Shown here piece by piece: positions 20,858 through 29,150 of a stretch of 64,000 nt of DNA. Location: contig CAVOGY010000003.1 in the NCBI GenBank assembly GCA_963695675.1, positions 1-64,000 of the forward strand, read 5' to 3'. A program made the translations under genes and the position numbers. This DNA comes from DASUPK01 sp963695675 (GTDB taxonomy: Bacteria > Actinomycetota > Thermoleophilia > Solirubrobacterales > 70-9). Numbering within the stretch: the stretch's first letter is position 1; the number at the start of each line of letters is the position of its first letter. The notes below the pieces were generated by a model. The model ran no database searches and had not been told where the DNA came from. It was given only the letters and a program-made list of their open reading frames with translations.

Positions 20858-22465
20858 GTGTCGACTCCATCTCCCGAGACCACCCCGGAGCCGATCGGCG
20901 AGTCGCTGCCCGTTCGCAGGGCGCTGATCTCGGTCGCCGACAAGACCGGTGTGGCGGAGTTCGCTGCTGGGCTGGCGAAGCTCGGGGTCGAGGTGATCTC
21001 GACCGGGGGGACTCTGTCGGTGCTCCGGGAGGCGGGGCTAGACGCGCGCCCTGTGGAGGACCTGACGGGGTTCCCGGAGATCCTGGACGGGCGGGTGAAG
21101 ACGCTCCATCCGCATCTGCACGCGGCGCTGCTCGCGGTGCGCGACAACGCGGAGCACTCCGAGACGCTGCGGGAACACGAGATCGAGCCGATCGATCTGG
21201 TCTGCGTCAACCTCTATCCGTTCGAGCAAACCGTCGCCCGACGCGACGTGCCGGAGGAGGAGGCGATCGAGAACATCGACGTCGGGGGGCCGACGATGAT
21301 CAGGGCCGCGGCGAAGAATCACCGCTTCGTGGCCGTGGTCGTTCGCCCGGAGAGCTACGACGCTGTACTCGACGAGCTGGAGGAGACCGGTGAGCTGTCC
21401 GCGGCGACCAGGCACTGGCTGGCCAATGAGGCGTTCGCGTACACGGCACGCTACGACGCGGCGATCAGCCGCTGGTTTGCTCGGCGCTACGAGCAGCTGC
21501 CGACCTACTGGGTGACCGCCTGGGAGAAGGAGCTCGATCTCTCGTATGGGGAGAACCCGCACCAGCGCGCGGCGCTCTACGTCGAGCCGAGGGTGCGATC
21601 GCACGTGCTCTCGCGGGTGGCCAAGCTGCATGGCAAGCCGCTCTCCTTCAACAACGTGCTCGACCTCAATTCGGCGCGTACCCTGCTCGCGGACCTGGAG
21701 GAGCCGGGCTGCGTGATCGTCAAGCACAACAACCCGTGTGGGGTGGCCGAAGCGGAGGAGATCGGCCCGGCGTATGAGGCGGCCTTTGCGTGCGATCCGA
21801 TCTCCGCCTTCGGGGGGGTGATCGCGCTCAACCGGCCGGTCGAGAAAGCGCTCGCCGAGCGGCTGCACGAGCAGTTCATAGAGGTGCTGATCGCCCCGGG
21901 GTACGCGGATGACGCGCTCGAGGTGCTGCAGCAGAAGGAGGGAATTCGGATCTTCGAGGACAGCGAGCGGCGCGCGCACCAGATCGAGCCCGACATCAAG
22001 CGGGTGCGCGGAGGGATCCTCGTGCAGGACCCGGATGGGACGCCGGAGCCGCGCGAACTGATGGAGGTGGTGACGAAGGCGGAGCCGACCGAGGAGCAGT
22101 GGGAGGACCTGCTCTTCGCCTGGAAGGTGGCGCGGCACGTGCGCTCGAACGCGATCGTGCTGGCTCGTGACCGGGCGACGCTGGGGATCGGTGCCGGGCA
22201 GATGAGCCGGGTCGACTCGGTGCGGTTGGCGATCGAGAAGGCGAGGGAGGCGCGCGGTCCGGACGCCGAGCCACTGCTGGCCGGCTCGGTGATCGCATCG
22301 GATGCCTTCTTCCCGTTCGCCGATGGTCCGCAGGCGGCGATCGACATCGGTGCGACCGCGGTGATCCAGCCGGGTGGCTCGAAGCGCGACGCCGAGGTGA
22401 TCGAGGCGTGCGACGCGGCAGGCGTCGCCATGGTGTTCACCAAGCGGCGCCACTTCCGGCACTAG
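20858..22465 (+). CDS. purH: bifunctional AICAR transformylase / IMP cyclohydrolase
   Basis: Catalyses the last two steps to IMP. The 535-residue protein has an N-terminal MGS-like cyclohydrolase domain (ALISVADKTGVAEFA, STGGTLSVL, GRVKTLHPHLHAALL) and a C-terminal AICAR transformylase domain with GENPHQRAALY, VKHNNPCGVAEA (Lys and His of the active site), DPISAFGG and RSNAIVLARD. It begins at GTG 20858, after an acidic Pro/Thr extension. It closes the purine run. Confidence 0.97.
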   Translation: MSTPSPETTPEPIGESLPVRRALISVADKTGVAEFAAGLAKLGVEVISTGGTLSVLREAGLDARPVEDLTGFPEILDGRVKTLHPHLHAALLAVRDNAEHSETLREHEIEPIDLVCVNLYPFEQTVARRDVPEEEAIENIDVGGPTMIRAAAKNHRFVAVVVRPESYDAVLDELEETGELSAATRHWLANEAFAYTARYDAAISRWFARRYEQLPTYWVTAWEKELDLSYGENPHQRAALYVEPRVRSHVLSRVAKLHGKPLSFNNVLDLNSARTLLADLEEPGCVIVKHNNPCGVAEAEEIGPAYEAAFACDPISAFGGVIALNRPVEKALAERLHEQFIEVLIAPGYADDALEVLQQKEGIRIFEDSERRAHQIEPDIKRVRGGILVQDPDGTPEPRELMEVVTKAEPTEEQWEDLLFAWKVARHVRSNAIVLARDRATLGIGAGQMSRVDSVRLAIEKAREARGPDAEPLLAGSVIASDAFFPFADGPQAAIDIGATAVIQPGGSKRDAEVIEACDAAGVAMVFTKRRHFRH

Positions 22466-22722
22466 GTGCATCCATCCGGCGGCTGAGAAAGGCCGTCTTT
22501 GTGACACCGCTCACCCCCGTGATCAGTGGCACACAACTGGGGGCCCCCGGGTGATCTGATCGGCCCGTGAAGGCAAGGCACCATCAGAACGGGGAGCCGG
22601 GCCCGAACGGGGAGATAGGGAGGACACCGGGGAGATAGGGAGGAGAGCCGGAAGACGTGCGCCGTTAGGGGACGGCGCCTAGGGTGGGTCTTCCGGCGGC
22701 AGGGGCCTTGGGCTGATGCGCG
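22466..22722. other. intergenic region with a 20-bp tandem repeat
   Basis: No gene is visible here. The 16-base sequence ggggagatagggagga occurs twice, at 22609-22624 and 22629-22644, as a 20-bp tandem. A perfect GGGGGCCCCC palindrome lies upstream of it. No clear T-tailed terminator follows purH; a weak stem-loop (GGCGGC/GGCCGTCTTTG) is the best candidate. Confidence 0.5.
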
Positions 22723-23169
22723 TCAGGCGGCGCCCGCCGCCTTGCGGGCGTCCTCGCGGTCGCGGTGTGCCTCGACCCGCGCCGCCAGGCCGTCGCGGAC
22801 GGTCCAGATGTGACCGAATTCGCCGGATAGCGGCATTCCGGTAGCCCGCGCCTTGGCGAAGATCCTGCCCAGGACCAGCACGCCGTCATCGCCGACCTCG
22901 ACGAACTGGTCGGCGTCGTAGTGGAACGCCGAGAAGTCCTGCTGGAGGGCCTCGACAAACATCTCGAGGCCCTCCACTCCCGAGAGAACCCGGTCGCCGA
23001 GCTCGCGGGAGAGGCGTGACTCGAAGTCCGGGGCGACCACCTCCCTGAGCTCCGTGAAGCCCTTTCGGCGGCTGCCGACCGTCGCCCAGTCGAAGCCGTA
23101 GATGCGGCGGATCAGATCGCTGCGCGAGGCCACCCCGGGAGTATCTCGCCTGACGCCAAGCCGCACCAC
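22723..23169 (-). CDS. NTF2-like / SnoaL-like protein
   Basis: A 148-residue protein of the SnoaL-like (NTF2 fold) group: helix IRRIYGFDWATVG, RKGFTELREVVAPDFESRLS, GVEGLEMFVEALQQDFSAFHYD, then strands DGVLVLGRIFAKARATG and IWTVRDGLAARVEAHRDREDA. No catalytic assignment can be made. The start may be ATG 23169 or GTG 23133; similarity begins after the latter. Confidence 0.75.
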   Translation of the reverse strand: MVRLGVRRDTPGVASRSDLIRRIYGFDWATVGSRRKGFTELREVVAPDFESRLSRELGDRVLSGVEGLEMFVEALQQDFSAFHYDADQFVEVGDDGVLVLGRIFAKARATGMPLSGEFGHIWTVRDGLAARVEAHRDREDARKAAGAA

Positions 23170-23189
23170 AGCGTGTAGGGGTCGATAGG

Positions 23190-23246
23190 CGGCTCTCAGG
23201 CCGCGCCCCTGAACTTGCGGCTCTCAGGCCACGCCCCTGAAACTTG
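23190..23246. repeat. 28-bp tandem duplication at the 3' end of the HNH gene
   Basis: Two near-identical copies (23190-23217 and 23218-23246) share ggctctcaggcc and cgcccctgaa. On the minus strand the first met carries the last codons and stop of the HNH gene (FRGVA-stop) and the second repeats them as FRGAA-stop. Confidence 0.75.
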
Positions 23247-23721
23247 CGCCTGCAGGTGGGCTCTTGAGCAGGCCGGCTTCGATTTCCCCGTGGCAGTTGG
23301 CGCAGACGAGTACGCACTTTTTGGCCTCGTCGCGGAAGGTCGCGATCGACCTGCCGATTGCCATGGTCATTGGGAATCGCTTCTCCTTTGGATCAACGTG
23401 ATGGAACGTCAGGTTGATAATGCACCTGCTGTATCCGCAAACGGCACAGCAACCTCCGGCCTCTTCGACAAGTATTCGCTTGAGTTTCTGCTTGCGTCGT
23501 GTGACCGCCTCACCGACGCATCGCTTACAGCGCCATTGAAAACCGCGCTTCCGCCCGGAGCCGTACTGGGCGAACTCGGTCAAGCCATGGCGCTCGCACC
23601 GCCGTTGCTGGACCGGCCGTTTTCGTCTGGGATCGGGCGGACGACCTCGCTTCCCGACCAACGGGACTGGCGCCGCGAGATTCTTGTCGATTCTCCTGTC
23701 CCTTGGCACAGTAAAACCCAA
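23224..23721 (-). CDS. HNH-type zinc protein / putative endonuclease
   Basis: The 165-residue protein has two metal-binding parts. A zinc ribbon holds Cys at about 42, 65 and 68. An HNH-like module follows: CAVCGYSRC near 92-100, FHHVDPKEKRF near 106-115 with the His-His-Asp core, and VCANCHGEIEAG near 139-150 supplying the Asn and the second zinc pair. Such proteins are nicking or homing-type endonucleases, or stand-alone HNH proteins of unknown role. The apparent start is a TTG at 23721; a GTG four codons later is also possible. It starts 43 bases after the 3' end of tRNA-Lys on the same strand and appears less GC-rich than its neighbours by eye, which hints at acquisition next to a tRNA. 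Confidence 0.7.
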   Translation of the reverse strand: MGFTVPRDRRIDKNLAAPVPLVGKRGRPPDPRRKRPVQQRRCERHGLTEFAQYGSGRKRGFQWRCKRCVGEAVTRRKQKLKRILVEEAGGCCAVCGYSRCIINLTFHHVDPKEKRFPMTMAIGRSIATFRDEAKKCVLVCANCHGEIEAGLLKSPPAGASFRGVA

Positions 23722-23763
23722 GCAGGAGAGGCGAACAAAAAGGCCTGCAAATCGTAAAGGAAG

Positions 23764-23836
23764 TGCCCCCTCCGGGACTCGAACCCGGACTACGAGATTA
23801 AAAGTCTCGCCGTCTTGCCGGTTGACTTAAGGGGGC
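23764..23836 (-). tRNA. tRNA-Lys (anticodon UUU)
   Basis: Read on the minus strand: acceptor GCCCCCT pairs with AGGGGGC, an anticodon stem CGAGA/TCTCG encloses CTTTTAA with anticodon TTT, and the T-arm is CCGGG-TTCGAGT-CCCGG. 73 nt; the discriminator is A and CCA is not encoded. Confidence 0.95.
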
Positions 23837-23885
23837 GGGGTAAGTCTAGGCGCCCCTTCCGTGAGCACTAGAGTCCCGAAGTGGC

Positions 23886-24343
23886 ATGAGGATCTCGGCG
23901 AAGGTCGATTACGCGGTGCGGGCCGCGTTGGAGCTGGCGGCGGTAGGGGGCGAGCCGATCAAGGGCGAGGCGATCGCCGAGGCCCAGGACATCCCCCTCA
24001 AGTTCCTCGAGAACATCCTGGGCGAGCTCAAGCACACCGGCATCGTCGCCAGCCGCCGCGGCGCTCAGGGCGGCTACTGGCTGGCCAAAGCCCGCCGAGG
24101 AGGTCAGCATCGCCGACATCGTGCGGGCGGTCGAGGGCCCGCTCGCGAGCGTCCGCGGGCCAGGGGCCCGAGACACTCGAGTACAAGGGCGAGGCGGTCC
24201 CCCTGCAGAAGGTCTGGATCGCCGTCCGCGCCAACCTGCGCGCGGTGATGGAGGACACCTCCCTCGCCGACGTCGTCGGCGGGGAGCTGCCGGAGGCGGT
24301 CCGTGAGCTGAGCGAGCCGGCGGAAGCCTGGAGTGCGCGCTAG
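23886..24343 (+). pseudogene. Rrf2-family transcriptional regulator, two frameshifts
   Basis: The N-terminus is a textbook Rrf2 winged helix: MRISAKVDYAVRAALELA, DIPLKFLENILGELKHTGIV, SRRGAQGGYWLAK. The rest continues in the other two frames: PAEEVSIADIVRAVEGPLAS, then GPETLEYKGEAVPLQKVW and LRAVMEDTSLADVV, ending at 24343. Each junction is explained by one extra base in a short homopolymer (AAA near 24087 and GGG near 24160), so these may be sequencing errors. The Cys cluster of IscR/NsrR is absent, which favours a CymR-like sulfur regulator. It lies convergent to the sulfate transporter operon, whose upstream region carries a candidate operator at 28259. Confidence 0.75.
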
Positions 24344-24409
24344 CCGTCGTCCTCGGCGACGCGACCCGGTGGAGGCTCGCCGACTCGCTCAACTCATCGC
24401 AACCGCCCT

Positions 24410-25408
24410 CTAGAGCACCTCCGGCTCGCTGGTCACCTTCGGCGGCCCGCCGTCGGGCCTGAACACCCGCGTCGAGCGCGGCCGCACGAAGACGATCTGC
24501 CCCTCGGCAAGCTCGAGTTGGTCGACCTCGTCGCGCGTCAGCTGCACCGAGAAGTTCTCCCCCTCGGGCAGCGTCAGTTCGACCCTCACCTCGAAGCCGA
24601 GGTGGACGATCCGATCCACCATCGCCTCGATGGTCCTGCCGTTCGGCTCGTGACGGATCTCGATGTCGTGGGGGCGCACCCAGGCTTCTCCGAGCCTGTG
24701 CGCCGGCCCGACGAAGCTCATCACGAACTCCGAGGCGGGGTTCTCGTAGAGATCGCGCGGGCCGCCTGACTGCTCGACCCTGCCGTCGTTCATGACGATG
24801 ATCTGCTCGGCCACGTCCATCGCCTCCTCCTGGTCGTGGGTGACGAAGATCGTCGTCACGTGCACGTCGTCGTGGAGGCGGCGCAGCCAGGTTCGCAGCT
24901 CCTGCCGCACCTTGGCATCGAGCGCGCCGAAGGGCTCATCGAGCAGTAGCACGCGGGGCTCGACGGCCAGCGCCCTGGCCAGCGCCATGCGCTGCCGCTG
25001 TCCGCCCGAGAGCTGGTTCGGGAAGCGCCGCTCGAACCCGCGCAGGTGGACAAGGTCGATCAGCTTGCCGACCCGCTCACGGATCGTCCCGGTTCCCTCG
25101 CCCCGGATCCGCAGGCCGAACGCGATGTTGTCGAACACGGTCATGTGCTTGAAGGCGGCGTAGTGCTGGAAGACGAAGCCGACGTTCCGGTCCTGCACCC
25201 GGGTCTCGGTGTTGTCCTCCCCCGAGATCATCACCTGACCGGTATCGGGCTGTTCCAGCCCAGCAATGACCCGGAGCAGGGTGGACTTGCCGCTGCCGCT
25301 TGGGCCCAGGAGGGCCGTGAGGCCGCCGTCCGGCACGTTGATCGAGACGTCATCGAGGGCGACGAAGTCGCCGAACCGCTTGGTCACGTTCTTGACAGAG
25401 ATGGCCAT
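24410..25408 (-). CDS. cysA: sulfate/thiosulfate ABC transporter ATPase
   Basis: Energises sulfate import. The 332-residue ATPase has Walker A GPSGSGKST at 35-43, Q-loop VFQHYAAFKHMTV typical of CysA, signature LSGGQRQRMALARAL at 133-147 and Walker B VLLLDEPFGALDAKVR at 153-168. The C-terminal part (WVRPHDIEI and RVELTLPEGENFSVQL) is the TOBE-like regulatory domain of CysA. It is the last gene of the sbp-cysT-cysW-cysA operon, one base from cysW's end. Confidence 0.96.
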   Translation of the reverse strand: MAISVKNVTKRFGDFVALDDVSINVPDGGLTALLGPSGSGKSTLLRVIAGLEQPDTGQVMISGEDNTETRVQDRNVGFVFQHYAAFKHMTVFDNIAFGLRIRGEGTGTIRERVGKLIDLVHLRGFERRFPNQLSGGQRQRMALARALAVEPRVLLLDEPFGALDAKVRQELRTWLRRLHDDVHVTTIFVTHDQEEAMDVAEQIIVMNDGRVEQSGGPRDLYENPASEFVMSFVGPAHRLGEAWVRPHDIEIRHEPNGRTIEAMVDRIVHLGFEVRVELTLPEGENFSVQLTRDEVDQLELAEGQIVFVRPRSTRVFRPDGGPPKVTSEPEVL

Positions 25409-25409
25409 C

Positions 25410-26303
25410 TCAGGCCTCCTTTTGGATGGGCTGTGGGACGAACACGCCCGGGCCGGGCAGATCGTGGTCCTCCTCGTCGGCGTCGACGCTCCGCGCCGAC
25501 CGCTTCTGGAGGAAGCTCATGCTGAAAAGGACGGCAATCGCGATGAGCGCCAAAACGAGGGCCGCCGCGTAGGCGCCGGCGAGGCTGAAGCTGTCGAATT
25601 GGTCCTTGACGAAGAGCGGCAGGGTCTGTGTCCCGCCGCTTCCCGAGACGTTCCCCGCCACCACGCTGACCGCGCCGAACTCCCCCAGTGCTCGGGCCGT
25701 GGCCAGAACGACTCCGTAGGTGACGCCCCACCTGATTGCGGGCAGGGTCACGCGCCAGAATGTCTGCCACGGCGTGGCTCCCAGGGTTTCCGCCGCCTCC
25801 TCCTGGTCGGTGCCGATCTCCTGGAGCACCGGCATCACCTCGCGTACCACGAAGGGCAGCGAGACGAAGATCGTCGCCAGGATCATGCCTGGGAGGGAGA
25901 AGATGATCTGGATCCCGTTCTGGGCGAGCGACTCCCCGAACCAGCTGTTGCGCGGGGCATAGACCAGGAAGAGCGCCAGTCCGATCACCACAGGAGAGAT
26001 CGCGAATGGCAGGTCGATCGCCGCGTTCAGGAGTGCCCTGCCGCGGAAGTTCTGGCGCACCAGCACCAGGGCGGTGATCACGCCGAAGATGGTGTTGAGC
26101 GGGACCGCGATCCCAACACAGACGATGGTCAGCCAGAAGGCGTGGAGGCCGTCCGCACTGGTGACGGCGTCGATCGGCTGGCTCAGCCCGTGCTCGAAGG
26201 TCCGGTAGAAGATCATTCCCACGGGCACGATCAGCAGCGCTGCGAGGTAGAACAGCGCGATCGAGCGCAGCCCGAGCCGGGATCGCAAGCTAAGCGCGCT
26301 CAT
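25410..26303 (-). CDS. cysW: sulfate ABC transporter permease CysW
   Basis: Inner-membrane permease of 297 residues with about six membrane segments. The coupling EAA loop reads EEAAETLGATPWQTFWRVTLPAIRWG, and the family motif GEFGAVSVVAGNVSG follows. The N-terminus overlaps the end of cysT by 14 bases, as expected for the paired permeases. The C-terminal tail is acidic and ends near a cytosolic KEA. Confidence 0.94.
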   Translation of the reverse strand: MSALSLRSRLGLRSIALFYLAALLIVPVGMIFYRTFEHGLSQPIDAVTSADGLHAFWLTIVCVGIAVPLNTIFGVITALVLVRQNFRGRALLNAAIDLPFAISPVVIGLALFLVYAPRNSWFGESLAQNGIQIIFSLPGMILATIFVSLPFVVREVMPVLQEIGTDQEEAAETLGATPWQTFWRVTLPAIRWGVTYGVVLATARALGEFGAVSVVAGNVSGSGGTQTLPLFVKDQFDSFSLAGAYAAALVLALIAIAVLFSMSFLQKRSARSVDADEEDHDLPGPGVFVPQPIQKEA

Positions 26304-27129
26304 GCCTCGACCTCCAGCTGGCGAACAGGTTCAGCGCGAAAAGCAGCGCCACCGAGATGCCGAGCAGCAGCACCGACACGGCAGCGGCCCCCGACAGGTC
26401 GTTGGTCTGCACCCGGCCGAAGATGTAGACCGAAGCGGCCTGGGTCTTGAAGGGGATGTTCCCCGTCAGCAGGACGAGGGAGCCGAACTCGCCGATCGCG
26501 CGGGCGAAGGCCAGCGCGACCCCGGCGATGATCGCCGGCCCCAGGTTGGGCAGGATGATGCTGCGGAAGATGCGGTGGTTGGGGGCACCGAGCGACGCGG
26601 CGGCCTCCTCCATCTCCCGATCGACCTCGAGCAGCACCGGCTGCACCGAGCGCACCACGAACGGCAGCGTCACGAACAGCAGGGCCATCACGACCGCCAC
26701 CCTCGTGTAGGCGGCGTGAACGCCGATCGGTGAGTTCGGGCCGTAGAGGGCGAGCAGCGTGAGGCTGGCGACGATCGTGGGTAGCGCGAAGGGCAGGTCG
26801 ATGATCGAGTTGAGGAGCCTCTTGCCGCGGAATTCGTCGCGGACCAGCACCCAGGCGATCAGCGTGCCCATCACCGCATTGATCACCACGACGATCAGCG
26901 AGGAGATCAACGTCAGCTTGATCGCCGCGACGGCCTCCTTGTCGGTGATCGCATCCCAGAAGTGACCGAGGCCGTCGTCGAACGCACGCGTGAACACCGC
27001 CGCCAGAGGCAGCAGCACGATGAGGCTGATCCATAGCGTCGCGGTTCCGCGAGCGAGAACCGCACCGCCGAGGGGGACCCGAAGGCCCGCCCTCGGCGGC
27101 CTGGCTACAGCGGTGTCGGCTGATGCCAT
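26290..27129 (-). CDS. cysT: sulfate ABC transporter permease CysT (CysU)
   Basis: The partner permease of 279 residues. It has about six transmembrane helices, the EAA loop EEAAASLGAPNHRIFRSIILPN, and the motif GEFGSLVLLTGNIPFKTQ typical of CysT/U. A short Ala/Arg-rich N-terminus precedes the first helix. It lies 22 bases downstream of sbp. Confidence 0.94.
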   Translation of the reverse strand: MASADTAVARPPRAGLRVPLGGAVLARGTATLWISLIVLLPLAAVFTRAFDDGLGHFWDAITDKEAVAAIKLTLISSLIVVVINAVMGTLIAWVLVRDEFRGKRLLNSIIDLPFALPTIVASLTLLALYGPNSPIGVHAAYTRVAVVMALLFVTLPFVVRSVQPVLLEVDREMEEAAASLGAPNHRIFRSIILPNLGPAIIAGVALAFARAIGEFGSLVLLTGNIPFKTQAASVYIFGRVQTNDLSGAAAVSVLLLGISVALLFALNLFASWRSRHERA

Positions 27130-27151
27130 GTCGGCGGCTCGCTCCTGACGG

Positions 27152-28168
27152 CTAGCTGGTCGGGTTGCCGAGGTCCTTCTCGGCCTGGATCACCCAGCCG
27201 TTGTCCCCGAAGAACGGATCGGAAACCTTGCTCCACCCACCGAACTCGGCAATGGTGAACAGGCCCGACGGCGTCGGGAACTTGCTGGCGTTCTTGTCGG
27301 CCACGGACTTCACGACCGGGCGATAGCCCGCGTCGGCGAAGTCCTGCTGGCCCTGGTCCGTGTACAGGAAGTCCAGGAACTTCTGGGCTTCCGACGGCGC
27401 ATCCTTGGTGACCGCGATCGGGTTCTCGATCAGGATCGTGCTGTCGGGCGTGACGTACTCGAGGTCGATGCCCTCCGCCTTCGCCTGGATCGCCTCGTTC
27501 TCGTAGCCGACCAGGACGTCGCCCTTGCCGCTGGAGAACGTCTGCAGCGAGTCACGCGCGCTGGAGTCCTGGACGGAGGTGTTGGCGAGGACCTGCTTGA
27601 CGAAGTCCTGGGCCTGGGCCGGGGACTTGCCCTCCGCGATCTGAGACCCGTAGATGGCCATGATGTTCCAGCGGGCTCCGCCGGAGGTGGCCGGGTTCGG
27701 GTCGATCACGTCGACGTCGCTGTTGGCGAGGTCGTCGAAGCTGGTGATGTGCTTCGGGTTGCCCGGCCGGACCATCAGGGTCACGACCGAGTTGGTGACG
27801 ATGCCCTTGTACTGGTTCTGGTTCCAGTCGGAGGCGACGATGCCCGCATCGACGAGCCGTGTCATGTCGGGCTCGAGTGAGAACTCGACCACGTCGGCGG
27901 GCTGGCCCGCCTCGACCGCGCGGCTCTGATCGCCCGAGGAGCCAAACGAGTTCGAGAAATCGACGTCCTTGCCGTCGGACGTGTCCTTGAAGGCAGGCTC
28001 GAGCTTGTCCTCGTAGACCTGCTGCGGAGTCGAGTACGCAACCAGGTTCAAGGTGCTCCCACTGCCCCCACCGCATGCGGCGATCCCAAGCGTCGCTCCG
28101 AGAGCGACCACGGCGATTCCCACGCGGATGGCGAGGCGCCCCGGCTGGCGCTTCTTTCCCTTGCTCAT
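27152..28168 (-). CDS. sbp: sulfate-binding lipoprotein (periplasmic-type solute-binding protein)
   Basis: Captures sulfate for the CysTWA transporter. The 338 residues start with a lipoprotein signal ending in LGIAAC, which places the lipidated Cys at 32. The mature part shows LVAYSTPQQVYEDKLEPAF, SFGSSGDQSRAVEAGQPADVV, DPNPATSGGARWNIMAIYG and GDVLVGYENEA, all hallmarks of the sulfate/thiosulfate-binding family. An AAGGA site precedes the ATG. First gene of the operon. Confidence 0.95.
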   Translation of the reverse strand: MSKGKKRQPGRLAIRVGIAVVALGATLGIAACGGGSGSTLNLVAYSTPQQVYEDKLEPAFKDTSDGKDVDFSNSFGSSGDQSRAVEAGQPADVVEFSLEPDMTRLVDAGIVASDWNQNQYKGIVTNSVVTLMVRPGNPKHITSFDDLANSDVDVIDPNPATSGGARWNIMAIYGSQIAEGKSPAQAQDFVKQVLANTSVQDSSARDSLQTFSSGKGDVLVGYENEAIQAKAEGIDLEYVTPDSTILIENPIAVTKDAPSEAQKFLDFLYTDQGQQDFADAGYRPVVKSVADKNASKFPTPSGLFTIAEFGGWSKVSDPFFGDNGWVIQAEKDLGNPTS

Positions 28169-28258
28169 AGAGGTTCCTTGTGGCCTTTCTTTATTGATTT
28201 CGTTGACAAGCGGCGCGGACCGTAGCAGATTCTTGATTTTTTAGATCAAAAACCTCCT

Positions 28259-28283
28259 AATTCCCTACCCGATTGGGGGAAAT
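28259..28283. promoter_or_regulatory. inverted repeat upstream of sbp (candidate Rrf2 operator)
   Basis: AATTCCC (28259-28265) and GGGGGAAAT (28275-28283) form an imperfect inverted repeat around tacccgatt, between sbp and the divergent small membrane ORF. The AT-rich flank (TTTTTTAGATCAAAAA) lies towards sbp. It is a candidate site for the nearby Rrf2 protein; this is inference. Confidence 0.4.
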
Positions 28284-28335
28284 GCCAGGAACCGCGTGGA
28301 AAAGGCGGTCCCGAGCGGATTAGGGACGCGACGGG

Positions 28336-28372
28336 CGGGAAGGACTCCCTCGTAGCGAGGAAGGACTTCCCG
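28336..28372 (+). promoter_or_regulatory. hairpin covering the ribosome binding site of the 27-residue ORF
   Basis: CGGGAAG (28336-28342) pairs with CTTCCCG (28366-28372), and an inner stem CCTCG/CGAGG closes a 3-nt loop. The AGGAAGGA site for the ORF at 28375 lies inside this structure, so translation could be gated by it. Confidence 0.45.
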
Positions 28373-28374
28373 GC

Positions 28375-28458
28375 ATGAGAGTCATGTTCTGGACTTGGAT
28401 CGGCCTGATCGCGACGGGCCTCGTCTTCTACACCGTCATCGGGCTGACACACAACTGA
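28375..28458 (+). CDS. 27-residue single-pass membrane microprotein
   Basis: ATG at 28375 follows AGGAAGGA and encodes MRVMFWTWIGLIATGLVFY then TVIGLTHN before TGA. It is one hydrophobic helix with short polar ends. Eight bases later starts the DUF6766-type membrane protein, so the two are probably co-translated. The good ribosome binding site, hydrophobic pattern and close coupling support a real gene despite its size. Function is unknown; a partner or regulator of the next protein is the simplest guess. Confidence 0.6.
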   Translation: MRVMFWTWIGLIATGLVFYTVIGLTHN

Positions 28459-28466
28459 GCTGGACG

Positions 28467-29141
28467 ATGCGCCGCTTCATCCGCGACCACTCGCTCTCCC
28501 TCTTCTTCCTGGCGATCTTCCTAGCTTCGCTCGTCGGCCTGGCGATCGCTGGGCACACCCTTCACAACGAGGACGCGGTGGCCCATCACGGAACGCCGAT
28601 GACGTTCTGGCGGTACATCGTCTCGTCGGACTTCGGTAACGCCGTGATGGAGAACTGGCAGTCGGAGTACCTCCAGTTCATGCTGTTCATGCTCGCCACG
28701 GTCTGGCTCGTGGAGCGCGGCTCGCCTGAATCAAAGCCGCCCGGCGAAGGGGGGCTCGAGTCCGATCAGAAGCAGCGGATCGGCGGCCACGCGGACCCGG
28801 AATCGCCCGACTGGGCGAAGCCCCGGGGCATCAAGACCTTCGTCTACTCCAACTCGCTGCTGATCGTGATGTCGATCATCTTCTTCGGAGCCTGGTTCGC
28901 GCAGTCGGTGACCGGCTGGACCACGTACAACGCGCAGCAGGTCGACCACCACCAGGCGACTGTCACCTGGCTCGGCTACGTCGGGTCTGCGGACTTCTGG
29001 GAGGCGACGCTCGAGAACTGGCAGTCCGAGTTCCTGGCGGTGGGATCGTTCGTCGCGCTGACCGTCTTCCTGCGCCAGCGCGGCTCGACCCAATCGAAGC
29101 CGGTGGGCACTCCCCACCACTCCACCGGCATCGAGGGATAG
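28467..29141 (+). CDS. DUF6766-type four-helix membrane protein
   Basis: A 224-residue integral membrane protein made of two similar halves. Each has hydrophobic helices, a histidine-rich extracytoplasmic loop (NEDAVAHHGTPMTFWRYIVS; QVDHHQATVTWLGYVG) and the repeated motif ENWQSE(Y/F)L. Helices: LSLFFLAIFLASLVGLAI, LQFMLFMLATVWLV, SLLIVMSIIFFGAWF and FLAVGSFVALTVFL. I recognise it as the DUF6766 family from memory. Function unknown. The internal duplication suggests a fold of two helix hairpins. Confidence 0.75.
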   Translation: MRRFIRDHSLSLFFLAIFLASLVGLAIAGHTLHNEDAVAHHGTPMTFWRYIVSSDFGNAVMENWQSEYLQFMLFMLATVWLVERGSPESKPPGEGGLESDQKQRIGGHADPESPDWAKPRGIKTFVYSNSLLIVMSIIFFGAWFAQSVTGWTTYNAQQVDHHQATVTWLGYVGSADFWEATLENWQSEFLAVGSFVALTVFLRQRGSTQSKPVGTPHHSTGIEG

Positions 29142-29150
29142 GGATAAGGG

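Noticed and set aside
22609..22644. Short 20-bp tandem as a CRISPR or iteron array
   Set aside because: Only two units, no spacers, no cas or replication genes.
25266..26450. 394-codon plus-strand frame opposite cysA/cysW
   Set aside because: Lies antisense to two clear transporter genes, rich in Arg, Gly and Asp, with no family features.
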